Origin: Candidatus Saccharimonadota bacterium
Lineage (GTDB): Bacteria > Patescibacteriota > Saccharimonadia > Saccharimonadales > UBA4665
Assembly (NCBI GenBank): GCA_002746885.1
Contig: PDRS01000005.1
Coordinates: 1 to 64,000, forward strand
DNA: 64,000 bases
Direction: 5' to 3'
Part shown: in pieces, positions 24,091-33,034 of the stretch
Numbering within the stretch: position 1 is the stretch's first letter
Layout: each line of letters starts with the position of its first letter
Made by a program: the position numbers and the translations under genes
Notes under the pieces: model-generated
Told to the model about the DNA's origin: nothing
Database searches by the model: none
Seen by the model: the letters and a program-made list of their open reading frames with translations, nothing else

Positions 24091-24435
24091 TTATCGCCCA
24101 GGGTTTCTATTACCGTCTACGGGAGCTATGGTGGGTCTAGGGGCTTGTCCCTGCTGCCCCTGCATGTTCCTTGCGGCTGCTTCTGTTAATCGACCGATGT
24201 CATGGCTTGCATCACAGTATTCTTTCCATGTAAACGAGCCGGCCACTATCGATCCGATTATAGATGCGGCGTACGCTACTCGAGTAGGAAAGGTACCATC
24301 CCCAAATGCTTCGAAACTGAGTGCTGCTGCGCAAGTGCCGAAAGCAGCCGTAAACGCCCCTCCCGATATAGCGGATCTCAATGATCCTTGGGCTAATTTA
24401 CCTCGTTCTTCAGGATTTATAGATGCTTTTCCCAT
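24091..24435 (-). CDS. Small hypothetical membrane protein
   Basis: The 114-residue product starts MGKASINPEERG and has two likely membrane segments (SGGAFTAAFGTCAAALSF and YAASIIGSIVAGSF) followed by a Gln/Pro-rich tail. Not recognised. A TTG six codons upstream could also start it. TATAAG (24467-24462) may be the -10. About 200 bases between here and ino1 hold no other gene that I can support. Confidence 0.55.
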   Translation of the reverse strand: MGKASINPEERGKLAQGSLRSAISGGAFTAAFGTCAAALSFEAFGDGTFPTRVAYAASIIGSIVAGSFTWKEYCDASHDIGRLTEAAARNMQGQQGQAPRPTIAPVDGNRNPGR

Positions 24436-24640
24436 GTCGGTATATTGACACAAAAAAACTTATAATGCAAGTATTTTGTAAAATATGCAGTTTTGCTGTA
24501 TTGACTAATAATTCATGCGAGGCGGCGGCCATTATCAGAGGTATCTTCACATGCACTAAGAACCGACCGTGGACGGCCGCAAAGGCTTTGGCGATTTTGC
24601 TGGCGGCCGCGACTGTAGCTTTCCTGTGCGGCGCTTGTGT

Positions 24641-25771
24641 TTACTTCTTCACCTGTTTTTTGACGCTTGCAGTTAGCTCGCGGCGGGCGAGGGCAGCGCA
24701 TTCGGCCTTTGCGTCGTTGTACATCATTTGTTCGGGCGGTGTTTTTTGCGTCCAGGCGCTCGGCCCGCGCAGTGCGCCGACGACGCCAAGTTCGCGTGCT
24801 ACTTTGAGATAGCGAATGGCGTCTATGACGACGCCAGCGCTATTTTCGCTATCTTGCACAGACAGTTTGACGTCCATGGTGATGGGTGCGCCGCCGAATC
24901 CTTTGAGCCGGATATTGAAGTAGGCAACTTTATTATCCTTGAGGTATGGTAGGAATGTGCTCGGTCCAGCAAACAGGCTGTGTTCTGGTACTGGTATGCC
25001 GCGAATATCGTTTTGCGCTCGGATGACGTTTTCTTTTGACTGTTTTTTGCTCGACAAACGCGACTGCACCATCATGTTATTGAAGTCGGTGTTGCCGCCA
25101 ATGTTCAGCTGCTGGTGGAATTCGACTTCAGCGCCGCGGTCAAAAGCCAGTTCCTGCAGCACTTGGCTTACTACACTGGCACCGATTTGACTGCGCATGT
25201 CATCGCCGATGAGCGGCAAGCCTGCGTCGATGAACTTTTTCTCCCACTTCGGGTCGCTAGCGATAAACACCGGTATACAGTTCAAAAACGCAACTTTTGC
25301 GTCTATGGCACACTGAGCATAAAACTCAGTCGCTTCTTGCGAGCCAACTGGCAAATAGTTGAGCAAAATGTCTGCCTGACTGTCTTTGAGCGCCTGTACG
25401 ATGTCAACTGGTGTGGCTTTGGCGACGCGAAAACCAAACTCCTCAGGCTGCTCGGCCATATAGTCGCTCACGCCATCGAGCGGGTGACCCATGAGAACCG
25501 TTGGCCCCGCCGGTACAGCTTCATGGAACACGCGCGCGCAGTTGGGTGCTGCAAATATTGCTTTACCCACTGGTTTACCAACTTTCCGCGCATCGACGTC
25601 AAACGCTGCCACGACCTCGATATCGTTCGTTCGGTAGCCCCCGATATCAGCAAACATCACTCCTGGAATATTGTCGCCCGACTGTTTTTTATAGTAAGCA
25701 AATCCTTGGTATAGCGAAGAAAAACAGTTTCCGACACCTACCACTGCGACACGAATTTTTTTCGCGGCCAT
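24641..25771 (-). CDS. ino1: myo-Inositol-1-phosphate synthase
   Basis: This enzyme turns glucose 6-phosphate into inositol 3-phosphate through an NAD-dependent oxidation, aldol cyclisation and reduction. The 376-residue protein has the N-terminal NAD-binding VAVVGVGNC, the conserved LNYLPVGSQEATEFYAQCA, and the catalytic part FHQQLNIGGNTDFNNM with LSSKKQSKENVI, which carry the active-site Lys residues. Its length fits the short prokaryotic form seen in Actinobacteria. AAGGAGGG precedes the ATG. No inositol monophosphatase or phosphatidylinositol synthase lies in the window, so the fate of the product is open. Confidence 0.92.
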   Translation of the reverse strand: MAAKKIRVAVVGVGNCFSSLYQGFAYYKKQSGDNIPGVMFADIGGYRTNDIEVVAAFDVDARKVGKPVGKAIFAAPNCARVFHEAVPAGPTVLMGHPLDGVSDYMAEQPEEFGFRVAKATPVDIVQALKDSQADILLNYLPVGSQEATEFYAQCAIDAKVAFLNCIPVFIASDPKWEKKFIDAGLPLIGDDMRSQIGASVVSQVLQELAFDRGAEVEFHQQLNIGGNTDFNNMMVQSRLSSKKQSKENVIRAQNDIRGIPVPEHSLFAGPSTFLPYLKDNKVAYFNIRLKGFGGAPITMDVKLSVQDSENSAGVVIDAIRYLKVARELGVVGALRGPSAWTQKTPPEQMMYNDAKAECAALARRELTASVKKQVKK

Positions 25772-25860
25772 AATCCCTCCTTAATTGTTCCTTTGTAGTG
25801 TAGGCAAACGGTACATATTATTCAAATAGATAGTTGTTACAGTTGGTATAATATATAGTT

Positions 25861-26754
25861 ATGGATAATGAATTGAAAAAATTTGTGGCGATTGTCGAGG
25901 CGGGCACATTCACTCGTGCTGCCGAAACGTTGCGTATCTCGCAGCCTGGGCTGAGCGTTGCTATGCGTAAGCTTGAAAAACGCTTGGGAGTCGCGCTTTT
26001 TGAGCGGACTGGGCGCCACGGTCTTGTTCTGACAAACGCTGGAAATCAGCTCTATGCGGCGTGCCTAGAACACCGCCGCATAGATCACGATCTTGCGCTG
26101 CAGCTGGTTGCGCTCGGCAACGAAAAGATTCCGCTCAGAATAGGCATGATTGACAGTGTAGCGGCGCTCATGTGTTCGCAGGAAGAGCCTTTTCGAATGC
26201 TTGAAGCGAGCACAGAGTTGAGCTTGCACGTTTTACATTCGGCGGCGCTGCGCCGCGCGGTACGCCGGAGCGAGCTCGATCTTGCCATAGTCGTGGCGGA
26301 CGACAAAGAAGATGATCGTCTTGAGGTTGCCGCAACGGCTATCGACAGGCTGGTTTTTGTGTGCACTCCAGAGCTTGGCCAGAAGGTACGGCTCGACATA
26401 GAGCAGGGACGTCCAGTGCCGTTTTTGTCATACGTCCAACATTCAGCGACGTTTGCGGTTATTCAGCGCGCGCTTTCGCGGAGCCATATTGTCGTCGATC
26501 CGCTGCTGTATTCGGCCAGTCCAGACACCATACTTGCGATGACGCAGCGTGGCTGGGGCGCGGCGGTTTTGCCGAAATCGCTCGTGGCAGACGCCATTTC
26601 ACATGGGGCGCTCATGGAAATATCATCGCACGGTGAGCCGCTCTACATAGAACGGCATTTGCATGTTGTTACGCTGAAAGGTCGGAAACTTCCGCCGCGG
26701 CTTGCAGGACTTGCCTACGCCATGCGCGAGCAGCTTCGCTCATATACCATCTAA
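25861..26754 (+). CDS. LysR-family transcriptional regulator
   Basis: The 297-residue protein begins with the LysR helix-turn-helix (KFVAIVEAGTFTRAAETL then ISQPGLSVAMRKLEKRLG, residues 6-44) and continues into a periplasmic-binding-like effector domain. Its target and ligand are unknown. It is divergent from ino1, 89 bases away, so it may control that gene, following the usual LysR arrangement. TATAAT with an extended TGG (25844-25852) lies eight bases before the ATG and no SD exists, so a leaderless mRNA is predicted. Confidence 0.92.
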   Translation: MDNELKKFVAIVEAGTFTRAAETLRISQPGLSVAMRKLEKRLGVALFERTGRHGLVLTNAGNQLYAACLEHRRIDHDLALQLVALGNEKIPLRIGMIDSVAALMCSQEEPFRMLEASTELSLHVLHSAALRRAVRRSELDLAIVVADDKEDDRLEVAATAIDRLVFVCTPELGQKVRLDIEQGRPVPFLSYVQHSATFAVIQRALSRSHIVVDPLLYSASPDTILAMTQRGWGAAVLPKSLVADAISHGALMEISSHGEPLYIERHLHVVTLKGRKLPPRLAGLAYAMREQLRSYTI

Positions 26755-26838
26755 AACAAGAAATAGCCGTACTCGCACGGTTCTGTTTAGACGCGCAGCG
26801 AGCAGAATTTTCGCGAAACATGGAGCGGATCTGCGCGG

Positions 26839-27651
26839 CTACACCCAGCCGAGCGCAATGGCGCAGAGCAGTATGGCGCCGACGAAAATACGGTACAGCG
26901 CAAACGGTTTAAAGTTGTGGTGTGTAATGTATCGAAGTAGCCAGCTGACAGCGAGCAGGGCGGTGAAGAAAGCGGCCGCAAGGCCGATGCTTATGCTCGT
27001 CCAGCCGCCTGAAATATGATGGATATCGTCAGAATATTTGATGAGTTTATACGCGCTCGCAAGCACTAAAACAGGAATTGAGAGGTAGAACGAAAACGCC
27101 GTCGCGGTCGGGCGGTTGAGCTTTACGGCAAGTCCGGTGACGATAGTAGCGCCGCTGCGCGAAACGCCAGGTATCATGGCAATAGTCTGCCCGAAGCCAA
27201 TGCTGAGCGCTTGCCGCCAGGTGATTGTCTCGAGCTCGACCGTATCTTCCTGTGCGTGGACGGGTTTATTGTCGACAAGCCAAAGGATAATGCCGCCAAT
27301 GATAAGCGCAAGCGCGATGACGAGCGGTACCGAAATGGCGGACGATATCGAGTCAAACGCAAGACCAATGACGCCAGCAGGAAGAGTGCCCAGCACAAGG
27401 ATTTTCCAGAAATTGAGAGCGCCGCGTTCTTTTCGCGCAAGGCCGAGCGTTTTTTGCCAGAGGTCGCGGCGATAGTACCAAACGACTGCCGCAATTGCGC
27501 CTACCTGGATGACAACAGCGAACAGCTCGTGGCTGTCTTGAAAATCTATGAGCTTTTGCGTTACGAGTAAGTGGCCGGTGCTGGAAATGGGCAAAAACTC
27601 TGTGACTCCTTCAACAATCCCTAAAAGGAGCGCTTGCAACAACTCAATCAT
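26839..27651 (-). CDS. uppP: Undecaprenyl-diphosphatase
   Basis: This membrane enzyme recycles the lipid carrier used for peptidoglycan and other wall polymers by removing a phosphate from undecaprenyl diphosphate. The 270-residue protein has about eight helices and both family signatures: EGVTEFLPISSTGHL (residues 14-28) and PGVSRSGATI (near 162). TACAAT (minus strand, 27663-27658) ends six bases before the ATG, so the mRNA should be leaderless. Bacitracin resistance is a known side effect of high levels. Confidence 0.95.
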   Translation of the reverse strand: MIELLQALLLGIVEGVTEFLPISSTGHLLVTQKLIDFQDSHELFAVVIQVGAIAAVVWYYRRDLWQKTLGLARKERGALNFWKILVLGTLPAGVIGLAFDSISSAISVPLVIALALIIGGIILWLVDNKPVHAQEDTVELETITWRQALSIGFGQTIAMIPGVSRSGATIVTGLAVKLNRPTATAFSFYLSIPVLVLASAYKLIKYSDDIHHISGGWTSISIGLAAAFFTALLAVSWLLRYITHHNFKPFALYRIFVGAILLCAIALGWV

Positions 27652-27740
27652 GCGTCAATTGTAGCACTGTCACCCGCGCTCCCGCTACGCCGCGCTTTCG
27701 TGCTTTGTAGCACGAGTATGAACGTGGTTGTGGTGTAGGG

Positions 27741-29141
27741 CTATGACTGGCGAGTGAGCAGATCGAGGACCAACGCGGCGGTCCAGGAAAAGTTGCGAGC
27801 ACCAAGTCCTTCACCACTAATAGGGTGAAAATATTCGGCAAATCCTCCGGTTCGAACCATATCGAGTGTTGTGTCGGTGAGCGCCTCGGCGTGATCGTTG
27901 AAACCTGCACGGTGTAAACCATCTATGATAAGCCAGTTGGTGTTGACCCAAGATGGCCCTTGCCAGTAGCGGTCGGGGTCGAATACTGGACTATCGAGGG
28001 GAGCACTCGGAACGGGGAATGCCGGACCGAATATGTGCTCGTTTTCCAGCTTTCGCACAACTTGTTCGGCATGTTCTTTGGGCATAACGCCTGCATAAAG
28101 GGGCATGAGTGCGGCAATGCTCGGCTGCTTCAGTAGCCGATGGGTAATGAAGTCGCGCGACCAGTAGGTGCTACTGTATGGGTCATAGAGTTCAAGCAGC
28201 GCTTTTTCAGTTTTTTTCATACTGGCCATCAGCTCGTCGGGCAGGTCGTAGCGGATGGTTTTGGCCATTTCGCACAAGCGCTGGTTTGCTCGTATGAAAA
28301 TACAGTTGAAGGTCAAATCTTCTATAGCGAAAAGGCTGCGGTCGAGAATTTTCATTGTGTCGTAGCCTTTGCGGCGGAGGCGGCGTTGGGCGTTAAAATA
28401 ACTCAGTGTCTCAAGCGTACTCAAGCGCTGCCCGGGCGGTATGTAGTGGCGGTCGCGGCGAAAAAAACCAACCAAACCATCCAAATGCGCCCAGCGAATA
28501 AACCGAATCCAGGTAGGCATGAGGTGCTCGTGCAGTTCATGCGTCCAGGGCGGCGTGTTGTCGAGACCAGTCTCCCAAGGATGCAGAAGCAATACGAGTC
28601 CTTCATTGTGCGGGTCGCGGTCGCGGTAAAGCCAATTGTGATACGCAATAATAGGCGGCAACATGCGCTTATACCAGCCGCGCCGCTCGGCAAGTTTAAG
28701 TTTTTGGCCAACTTGCCACACCGCCTCTGCTAGCATGGGCGGCTGCGTGACGCCGCTGGTGGCAATGCCGTCGGGCGAATGCGGATTTATGCAGCTTCGC
28801 CAAAAGTTTCGGTCGCGGCTGTACTCTGGAGCGCTGTTAAATATCATGTTGGGCAGCATGCCGTTGCTCCACTGACCTTCGATAAGGCTGAGCAGTTCTG
28901 ATTGAGCTCGATCAACGTCTATGTGCCGCAGGCCGATGGCAATAAAACAGCTGTCCCACAACCACTGATGTGGATATAAACCTTCGGCGGGAACGGTGTA
29001 GTTACCTCTGTCATTTGCGGCAAGAATAACCCTTGCTTGCTCGTCGAGCGGCAAATGCACCTGCTCGTCTACCTCCGCGACCTTTTGCTCGCTCAAAACG
29101 TCATCTGCTCGGAGTCGATCATCTTGTTGGTTTTTGCTCAT
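27741..29141 (-). CDS. GH63-like glycoside hydrolase (alpha/alpha6 barrel)
   Basis: The 466-residue protein has conserved stretches of the GH63/MGH-type (alpha/alpha)6-barrel glycosidases: LYPHQWLWDSCF (near 67), WETGLDNTPPW (near 184), RYWQGPSWVNTNWL (near 388) and EYFHPISGEGLGARNFSW (near 436). Relatives include glucosyl- and mannosyl-glycerate hydrolases and trehalase-like enzymes. The Asp and Glu in the second and fourth motifs are the probable catalytic acids. It has no signal peptide, so it likely acts on a cytoplasmic compatible solute or oligosaccharide. The start at 29141 fits a promoter six bases upstream rather than the longer frame from 29198. Confidence 0.82.
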   Translation of the reverse strand: MSKNQQDDRLRADDVLSEQKVAEVDEQVHLPLDEQARVILAANDRGNYTVPAEGLYPHQWLWDSCFIAIGLRHIDVDRAQSELLSLIEGQWSNGMLPNMIFNSAPEYSRDRNFWRSCINPHSPDGIATSGVTQPPMLAEAVWQVGQKLKLAERRGWYKRMLPPIIAYHNWLYRDRDPHNEGLVLLLHPWETGLDNTPPWTHELHEHLMPTWIRFIRWAHLDGLVGFFRRDRHYIPPGQRLSTLETLSYFNAQRRLRRKGYDTMKILDRSLFAIEDLTFNCIFIRANQRLCEMAKTIRYDLPDELMASMKKTEKALLELYDPYSSTYWSRDFITHRLLKQPSIAALMPLYAGVMPKEHAEQVVRKLENEHIFGPAFPVPSAPLDSPVFDPDRYWQGPSWVNTNWLIIDGLHRAGFNDHAEALTDTTLDMVRTGGFAEYFHPISGEGLGARNFSWTAALVLDLLTRQS

Positions 29142-29147
29142 GGTTTT

Positions 29148-29176
29148 AGTATAGACGTGCGCTGCGAATATGACAA
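29148..29176 (-). promoter_or_regulatory. Leaderless promoter of the GH63-like gene
   Basis: Minus-strand TTGTCA (29176-29171), 17-base spacer, TATACT (29153-29148), six bases, then ATG at 29141. It is the clearest complete leaderless promoter in the window. Confidence 0.7.
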
Positions 29177-29229
29177 AAACGAAATGGCTACAGCCCATGC
29201 TTGCGCGCTTTGCGCGAATGGCGAAATGT

Positions 29230-29727
29230 TTATCGGTAGTTCGTGAAACTGACGGGAAAATCGAGGTCTTCGCGGGAACGGACGAGTTGCATGACGGCTT
29301 GGAGTTCGTCTTTGCTGCCGCTCATAACGCGCACGGCTTCGCCTTGTATTTGTGTTTTTACCTTGGGGTACTTTTCGCGAATAAGCTTGGCGAGGGTTTT
29401 GGCCTTGTCTTGGTCAAGTCCGGCTTTGAACGGAACGTCTTTGGTGGCTTTGAGGTTTGACTCGACCAGTTCGCGCGAGGTGTCGAGTACTTTTTGGCTG
29501 AGGCCTCGGCTACTCAGTTTTTTGCGCACAATATCAAGAATGGCGTCAACTTGCCACTCGCCGTTACCTGTGACGCGCAGACCCTGCTTGTCGTCGAGCC
29601 ACGCCAACTCTGCCGGCGTGCCTTTGAAGTCATAGCGACTGGCTATCTCGCGGAGCGCTTGGTCGAACACATTGTTCATTTCGGCTTTGTCGTACTCGGA
29701 AACGATATCGAAAGAAAACTGTCCCAT
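29230..29727 (-). CDS. yajQ: YajQ-family nucleotide-binding protein
   Basis: The 165-residue protein has the YajQ pattern: FSFDIVSEYDKAEMNNVFDQ at the N-terminus, a central RYDFKGTPAE, and TQIQGEAVRVMSGSKDELQ near the end, built from two ferredoxin-like folds. YajQ members bind RNA or nucleotides, and a Xanthomonas member binds cyclic di-GMP and acts on transcription; the role here is open. Two ATGs lie at 29733 and 29727. TATACT ends only two bases before the first and eight before the second, so the second is the likely start. Confidence 0.92.
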   Translation of the reverse strand: MGQFSFDIVSEYDKAEMNNVFDQALREIASRYDFKGTPAELAWLDDKQGLRVTGNGEWQVDAILDIVRKKLSSRGLSQKVLDTSRELVESNLKATKDVPFKAGLDQDKAKTLAKLIREKYPKVKTQIQGEAVRVMSGSKDELQAVMQLVRSREDLDFPVSFTNYR

Positions 29728-29931
29728 ACCCATGCAGTATACTGAAAAATGAAGCGGAACAAAACTCGCTGACGGTGATTATCCTGTACAATCAAGATAG
29801 CGCGAGCCGTAAAACTAGGTCGCAGAGTAGGTTTTCGTTGCGGCGAGCCGTTGGCTAGCCCGAAGCGAGCGTCGTGCTTTCGCTGGTGCAAAACAGCTGT
29901 CAAAAATGAGCAGTACGCAAAAGGAGGTAAC

Positions 29932-30546
29932 ATGAGTGTATTACAAGAAGGGGTTATGGTAGGCGGTACAAAAATGGAGGCACGCGTTTTATTTGAAGCT
30001 GCACAACTTCAAGCGCGCGTCGAGGCGCTGGCTGCGGATATTGCCGCAGCGTATGCTGAAAAAGGTGGGCTACACACGATCACGGTACTCAACGGCTCGC
30101 TTCACTTTTCGTCTGCGCTCAGGCTGGCAGTTGCCGAAGCAAATGCGACACTAGGTGCTGTTATGACGTCGGACACAATTCATCTGGCGAGCTATCACGG
30201 CGTCGATTCGAGCGGGGAAATACAAAAAATAAGCGATCTGACTCATTCGGTCGCGGGTAAGCATGTGCTTGTCGTGGAAGACATTATCGACACGGGAAAA
30301 ACACTTAGTGTTTTGCTGGCTGAGTTGCGCGCCCAAAAACCGGCAAGCATAGCTGTCGCTGCGCTGCTGCGAAAACCCGAAAAACTGACCGTACGGCAAG
30401 ATGAGCTGACCGAAGACATGTATGTTGGGTTCGATATTGGGCCGGAGTTTGTCATAGGCTATGGTCTTGACTATGATGGCCGCTACCGAGATGTCGGTGC
30501 TATTTATGCGCTGACTCCTGCAGTCGGTGAGTCTGCGTCTGCCTAG
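29932..30546 (+). CDS. hpt: Hypoxanthine phosphoribosyltransferase
   Basis: The enzyme salvages hypoxanthine or guanine with PRPP to make IMP or GMP. The 204-residue protein has the PRPP-binding loop VLVVEDIIDTGKTL (near 107), an N-terminal LNGSLHF that matches the PPi loop region, and a C-terminal FVIGYGLDYDGRYRDVGAIY that matches the purine-binding loop of HPRTs. AAAGGAGG lies four bases before the ATG at 29932, which decides the start over the frame beginning at 29851. Purine salvage suits a genome with few biosynthesis genes. Confidence 0.93.
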   Translation: MSVLQEGVMVGGTKMEARVLFEAAQLQARVEALAADIAAAYAEKGGLHTITVLNGSLHFSSALRLAVAEANATLGAVMTSDTIHLASYHGVDSSGEIQKISDLTHSVAGKHVLVVEDIIDTGKTLSVLLAELRAQKPASIAVAALLRKPEKLTVRQDELTEDMYVGFDIGPEFVIGYGLDYDGRYRDVGAIYALTPAVGESASA

Positions 30547-30685
30547 ACGGTGAACCTTATTCGGTCGATGGTTATCGCAGCAATTTGCAGCGGTATAAAA
30601 CGCTACTCTTCTCTGGTGTGCTGGTGCGGGCGTAAGCGGTTTGCTATACTGAGCTGTATCAAATTGAAATGAGGAAATGTAGTAT

Positions 30686-31474
30686 ATGCAACAATCACTA
30701 CGAATAAAACGCATAACTTCTGCGTTGGCTGCTGTGACCTTTCTAGCGGTATGTGTGCTGGCGGCAACGCAGCCGGTGGGTGCTCGCAGTAACATCGGCG
30801 AACGTCGAATAGACCCTGCTATGCCCGCTGAAATTGAACATATGACAGAAGTGCATAACGGCGTGGGTAGTGAAAATGACCGCCTCCAGAAAGCACGACA
30901 GCATGCGGCTGAGTTGCGCGCAAAGGCTAAAAAAGAACTGAAGGAAAAGTACAAGCACCGCCAGCAAAAGAGTGCGGAGATGCGGCGGCTTGTTTGCGAA
31001 AAGCGGCAAAAAACCATCGAGAATGCTTTTACGAAATTGAAGGGGGCGGCCGATAAGCACCTTGAGAAGCTCAACGCTGTTTTTGACCGACTTCAACAAT
31101 ATCAGCTCGCAGAAGCTATCTATCCGGCTGGATACGATACATTGCTCGCAGATGCCGTTGCGAAAAGAAGTGCCGCAACCGATGCGGTTGCTGCGCTCAA
31201 GCTGGTTGCCGAGACAGTTGACTGCGGCGACCCCGAAGTTGTCGTACGCTTGACACAAGTTCGTGCTGCCGTGAAGCAGGCGCGGACGGCATTGTTCGAG
31301 TATCGTGCGGCACTCAAAGAGATGGTTGTTGCGCTCGCAAAAGCCAAAGCGGCCGACACTAACGGCAATACGACGCGTGCTAATGCCGCGGGTAGCGTAG
31401 GCAACGTGCTGGCTGGCACTGATACTGGCGCTTCGCTCAGTCGGCTTGCGAAAAACGAGGGGGTAAACCGATGA
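30686..31474 (+). CDS. Predicted exported coiled-coil protein
   Basis: The 262-residue product has a basic N-terminus, a hydrophobic core (ALAAVTFLAVCVLAATQ) and an Ala-Arg that could be a cleavage site, so it is probably secreted or anchored. Residues 60-135 are strongly charged and helical (KARQHAAELRAKAKKELKEK), typical of a coiled coil. Two Cys are spaced far apart. Not recognised. TATACT (30645-30650) and GAGGAA (30671-30676) lie upstream. Its last bases overlap the next gene (ATGA), so the two are probably made together. Confidence 0.7.
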   Translation: MQQSLRIKRITSALAAVTFLAVCVLAATQPVGARSNIGERRIDPAMPAEIEHMTEVHNGVGSENDRLQKARQHAAELRAKAKKELKEKYKHRQQKSAEMRRLVCEKRQKTIENAFTKLKGAADKHLEKLNAVFDRLQQYQLAEAIYPAGYDTLLADAVAKRSAATDAVAALKLVAETVDCGDPEVVVRLTQVRAAVKQARTALFEYRAALKEMVVALAKAKAADTNGNTTRANAAGSVGNVLAGTDTGASLSRLAKNEGVNR

Positions 31475-31731
31475 TAGAAAGATGTCATGAACGTGGCGCG
31501 AGCCGTCTCGTTGTTCTGGGTTTGGCGGTGGTTGTGCTTGCTATAGGCTTTGTTGCTTACTTTGTTCTCAAGTCCCAAATTAGCGAGCCGTCGAATGCCA
31601 CGACGCAGCAAAAAATTGAAGCTGTCCCAGAGCTTAATCAAGCCGACACAACCTTGAGCGACGCAGACAAAACGCTCGAAGAAAGCCTTGACACGACTGC
31701 GCTAGACAAAGATATCGACGCTTTGCTGTAG
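31471..31731 (+). CDS. Small single-span membrane protein
   Basis: The 86-residue product has one membrane helix (LVVLGLAVVVLAIGFVAYFVL, residues 13-33) and an acidic outer tail rich in Thr, Asp and Glu. Its start overlaps the stop of the coiled-coil gene by four bases, so it may form a complex with that protein at the membrane. Not recognised. Confidence 0.65.
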   Translation: MIERCHERGASRLVVLGLAVVVLAIGFVAYFVLKSQISEPSNATTQQKIEAVPELNQADTTLSDADKTLEESLDTTALDKDIDALL

Positions 31732-31837
31732 CCAGTGAGAGGTAACGTTTAGTGTTTTTGCGTTGTTGCTCGCTTTGTTGATTTCCTGTCTCGCGTGTCG
31801 TTCCGAATTTGCCGAAAAAACTGTATACTGATTTGTA

Positions 31838-32890
31838 GTGAACTATGAAAACCCAGAGATTGCCGCAGCGGCCGAAGTGCTCTATGAGCGCTTGGCTACA
31901 CTTGAAAATAAAGCGGCTGTTTTGCGCGCACCGGAACTGGCGGCGCTGTACGCGCGCATCCGTACTCTTGCGCCGGAGGCGAAAGCGGGTTTTGGTCGAG
32001 AACTCAACCAGCTGAAAAACGAGCTAACGCGGCGCGTAGAAGATGCAAAACAGCAGGCTGAGTCAGAGCTTCGGCCAATCGACGTGACGGCGCCAATGGA
32101 CATCAATGCAGACTTACCAGATACTCTACCAGCGTACCAAGGCTCGCAGCATCCGATTTCGCAGGAGATTGCGCGGCTAAGTGATATTTTCATTCGTATG
32201 GGCTATGTGGTCGAAGATTCGCGTGAGATTGATGACCAATTTCATATGTTTGAGAGTCTCAATTTTCCCAAAGGCCACCCAGCCCGCGATGATTACGATA
32301 CATTTATGACGGTCGAACATGATGCCAATGGCGATCCGCTGATTGCGCCGGCGCACACCAGCACGATGCAAAACCGGATCCTGAAAAAATATCGAAACAA
32401 ACTGGAAAACGGCGAAGCAATCGCGGCGATTGTGCCTGATCGTGGCTTTCGTAACGAGGACCTCGATGCGCGCCACGAACACACGTTTTATCAGGTAGAA
32501 GGTATTTATGTTGCCAAAAATGTGCACGCTGGCATGTTGATCGCGACGCTGCAAGAGTTTTTGCAGGAATATTATGCTCAAACGCTCGATGTACGCGTCA
32601 ACCCGTTTTATTTTCCGTTCACCGAGCCGAGTTTTGAGTTTGCGCTAAGCTGTCCGTTTTGTGGGGGCACGGATAGCGCCTGCAAAGTCTGCTCTGGCGA
32701 AGGCTGGGTCGAGCTGCTCGGCTGCGGCATGATCCATCCGAACGTACTGCGCATGGCCGATATCGACCCCGAAACGTATACTGGCTTTGCGTTTGGCTGC
32801 GGCATCGACCGACTCGTCATGATGAAATACCAGATCGAGGACATTCGCCATTTCGAGAGTGCCAAACTCGACTTTTTGAGGCAGTTTTGA
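31838..32890 (+). CDS. pheS: Phenylalanyl-tRNA synthetase alpha subunit
   Basis: The 350-residue subunit charges tRNA-Phe with phenylalanine as part of an alpha2beta2 enzyme. Class II motifs are visible: HPISQEIARLSDIFIRMGY and EDSREIDDQFHMFESLNFP (motif 1/2 region), then FYFPFTEPSFEF with a CPFCGG...CKVC cluster like that in Bacillus PheS, LLGCGMIHPNVLRM, and motif 3 GFAFGCGIDRLVMMKYQI. The start is GTG at 31838, eight bases after TATACT (31824-31829), and there is no SD. pheT lies 3.8 kb away behind three other genes. Confidence 0.95.
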   Translation: MNYENPEIAAAAEVLYERLATLENKAAVLRAPELAALYARIRTLAPEAKAGFGRELNQLKNELTRRVEDAKQQAESELRPIDVTAPMDINADLPDTLPAYQGSQHPISQEIARLSDIFIRMGYVVEDSREIDDQFHMFESLNFPKGHPARDDYDTFMTVEHDANGDPLIAPAHTSTMQNRILKKYRNKLENGEAIAAIVPDRGFRNEDLDARHEHTFYQVEGIYVAKNVHAGMLIATLQEFLQEYYAQTLDVRVNPFYFPFTEPSFEFALSCPFCGGTDSACKVCSGEGWVELLGCGMIHPNVLRMADIDPETYTGFAFGCGIDRLVMMKYQIEDIRHFESAKLDFLRQF

Positions 32891-33034
32891 TGAGCAAAAA
32901 GGCGGGCATGTCGCGAAACGGTTGGTAATGATTGGTTTTTGGTGAGTGCTAGCTCGATTGATAATGGTTGGCATAAGATTTTGAAACAACACATTACATA
33001 TGAATATTTAAACCGATAATGCTATCGTATAGTT

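Noticed and set aside
27741..29141. Many long frames opposite real genes (for example across uvrB, pheT and the GH63-like gene)
   Set aside because: They follow the codon bias of the true strand, lack start signals and have no recognisable domains.
29738..29772. A plus-strand leaderless mini gene (MKRNKTR) from the palindromic AGTATACT before yajQ
   Set aside because: Only seven codons, and the -10 hexamer reads on both strands simply because it is palindromic.
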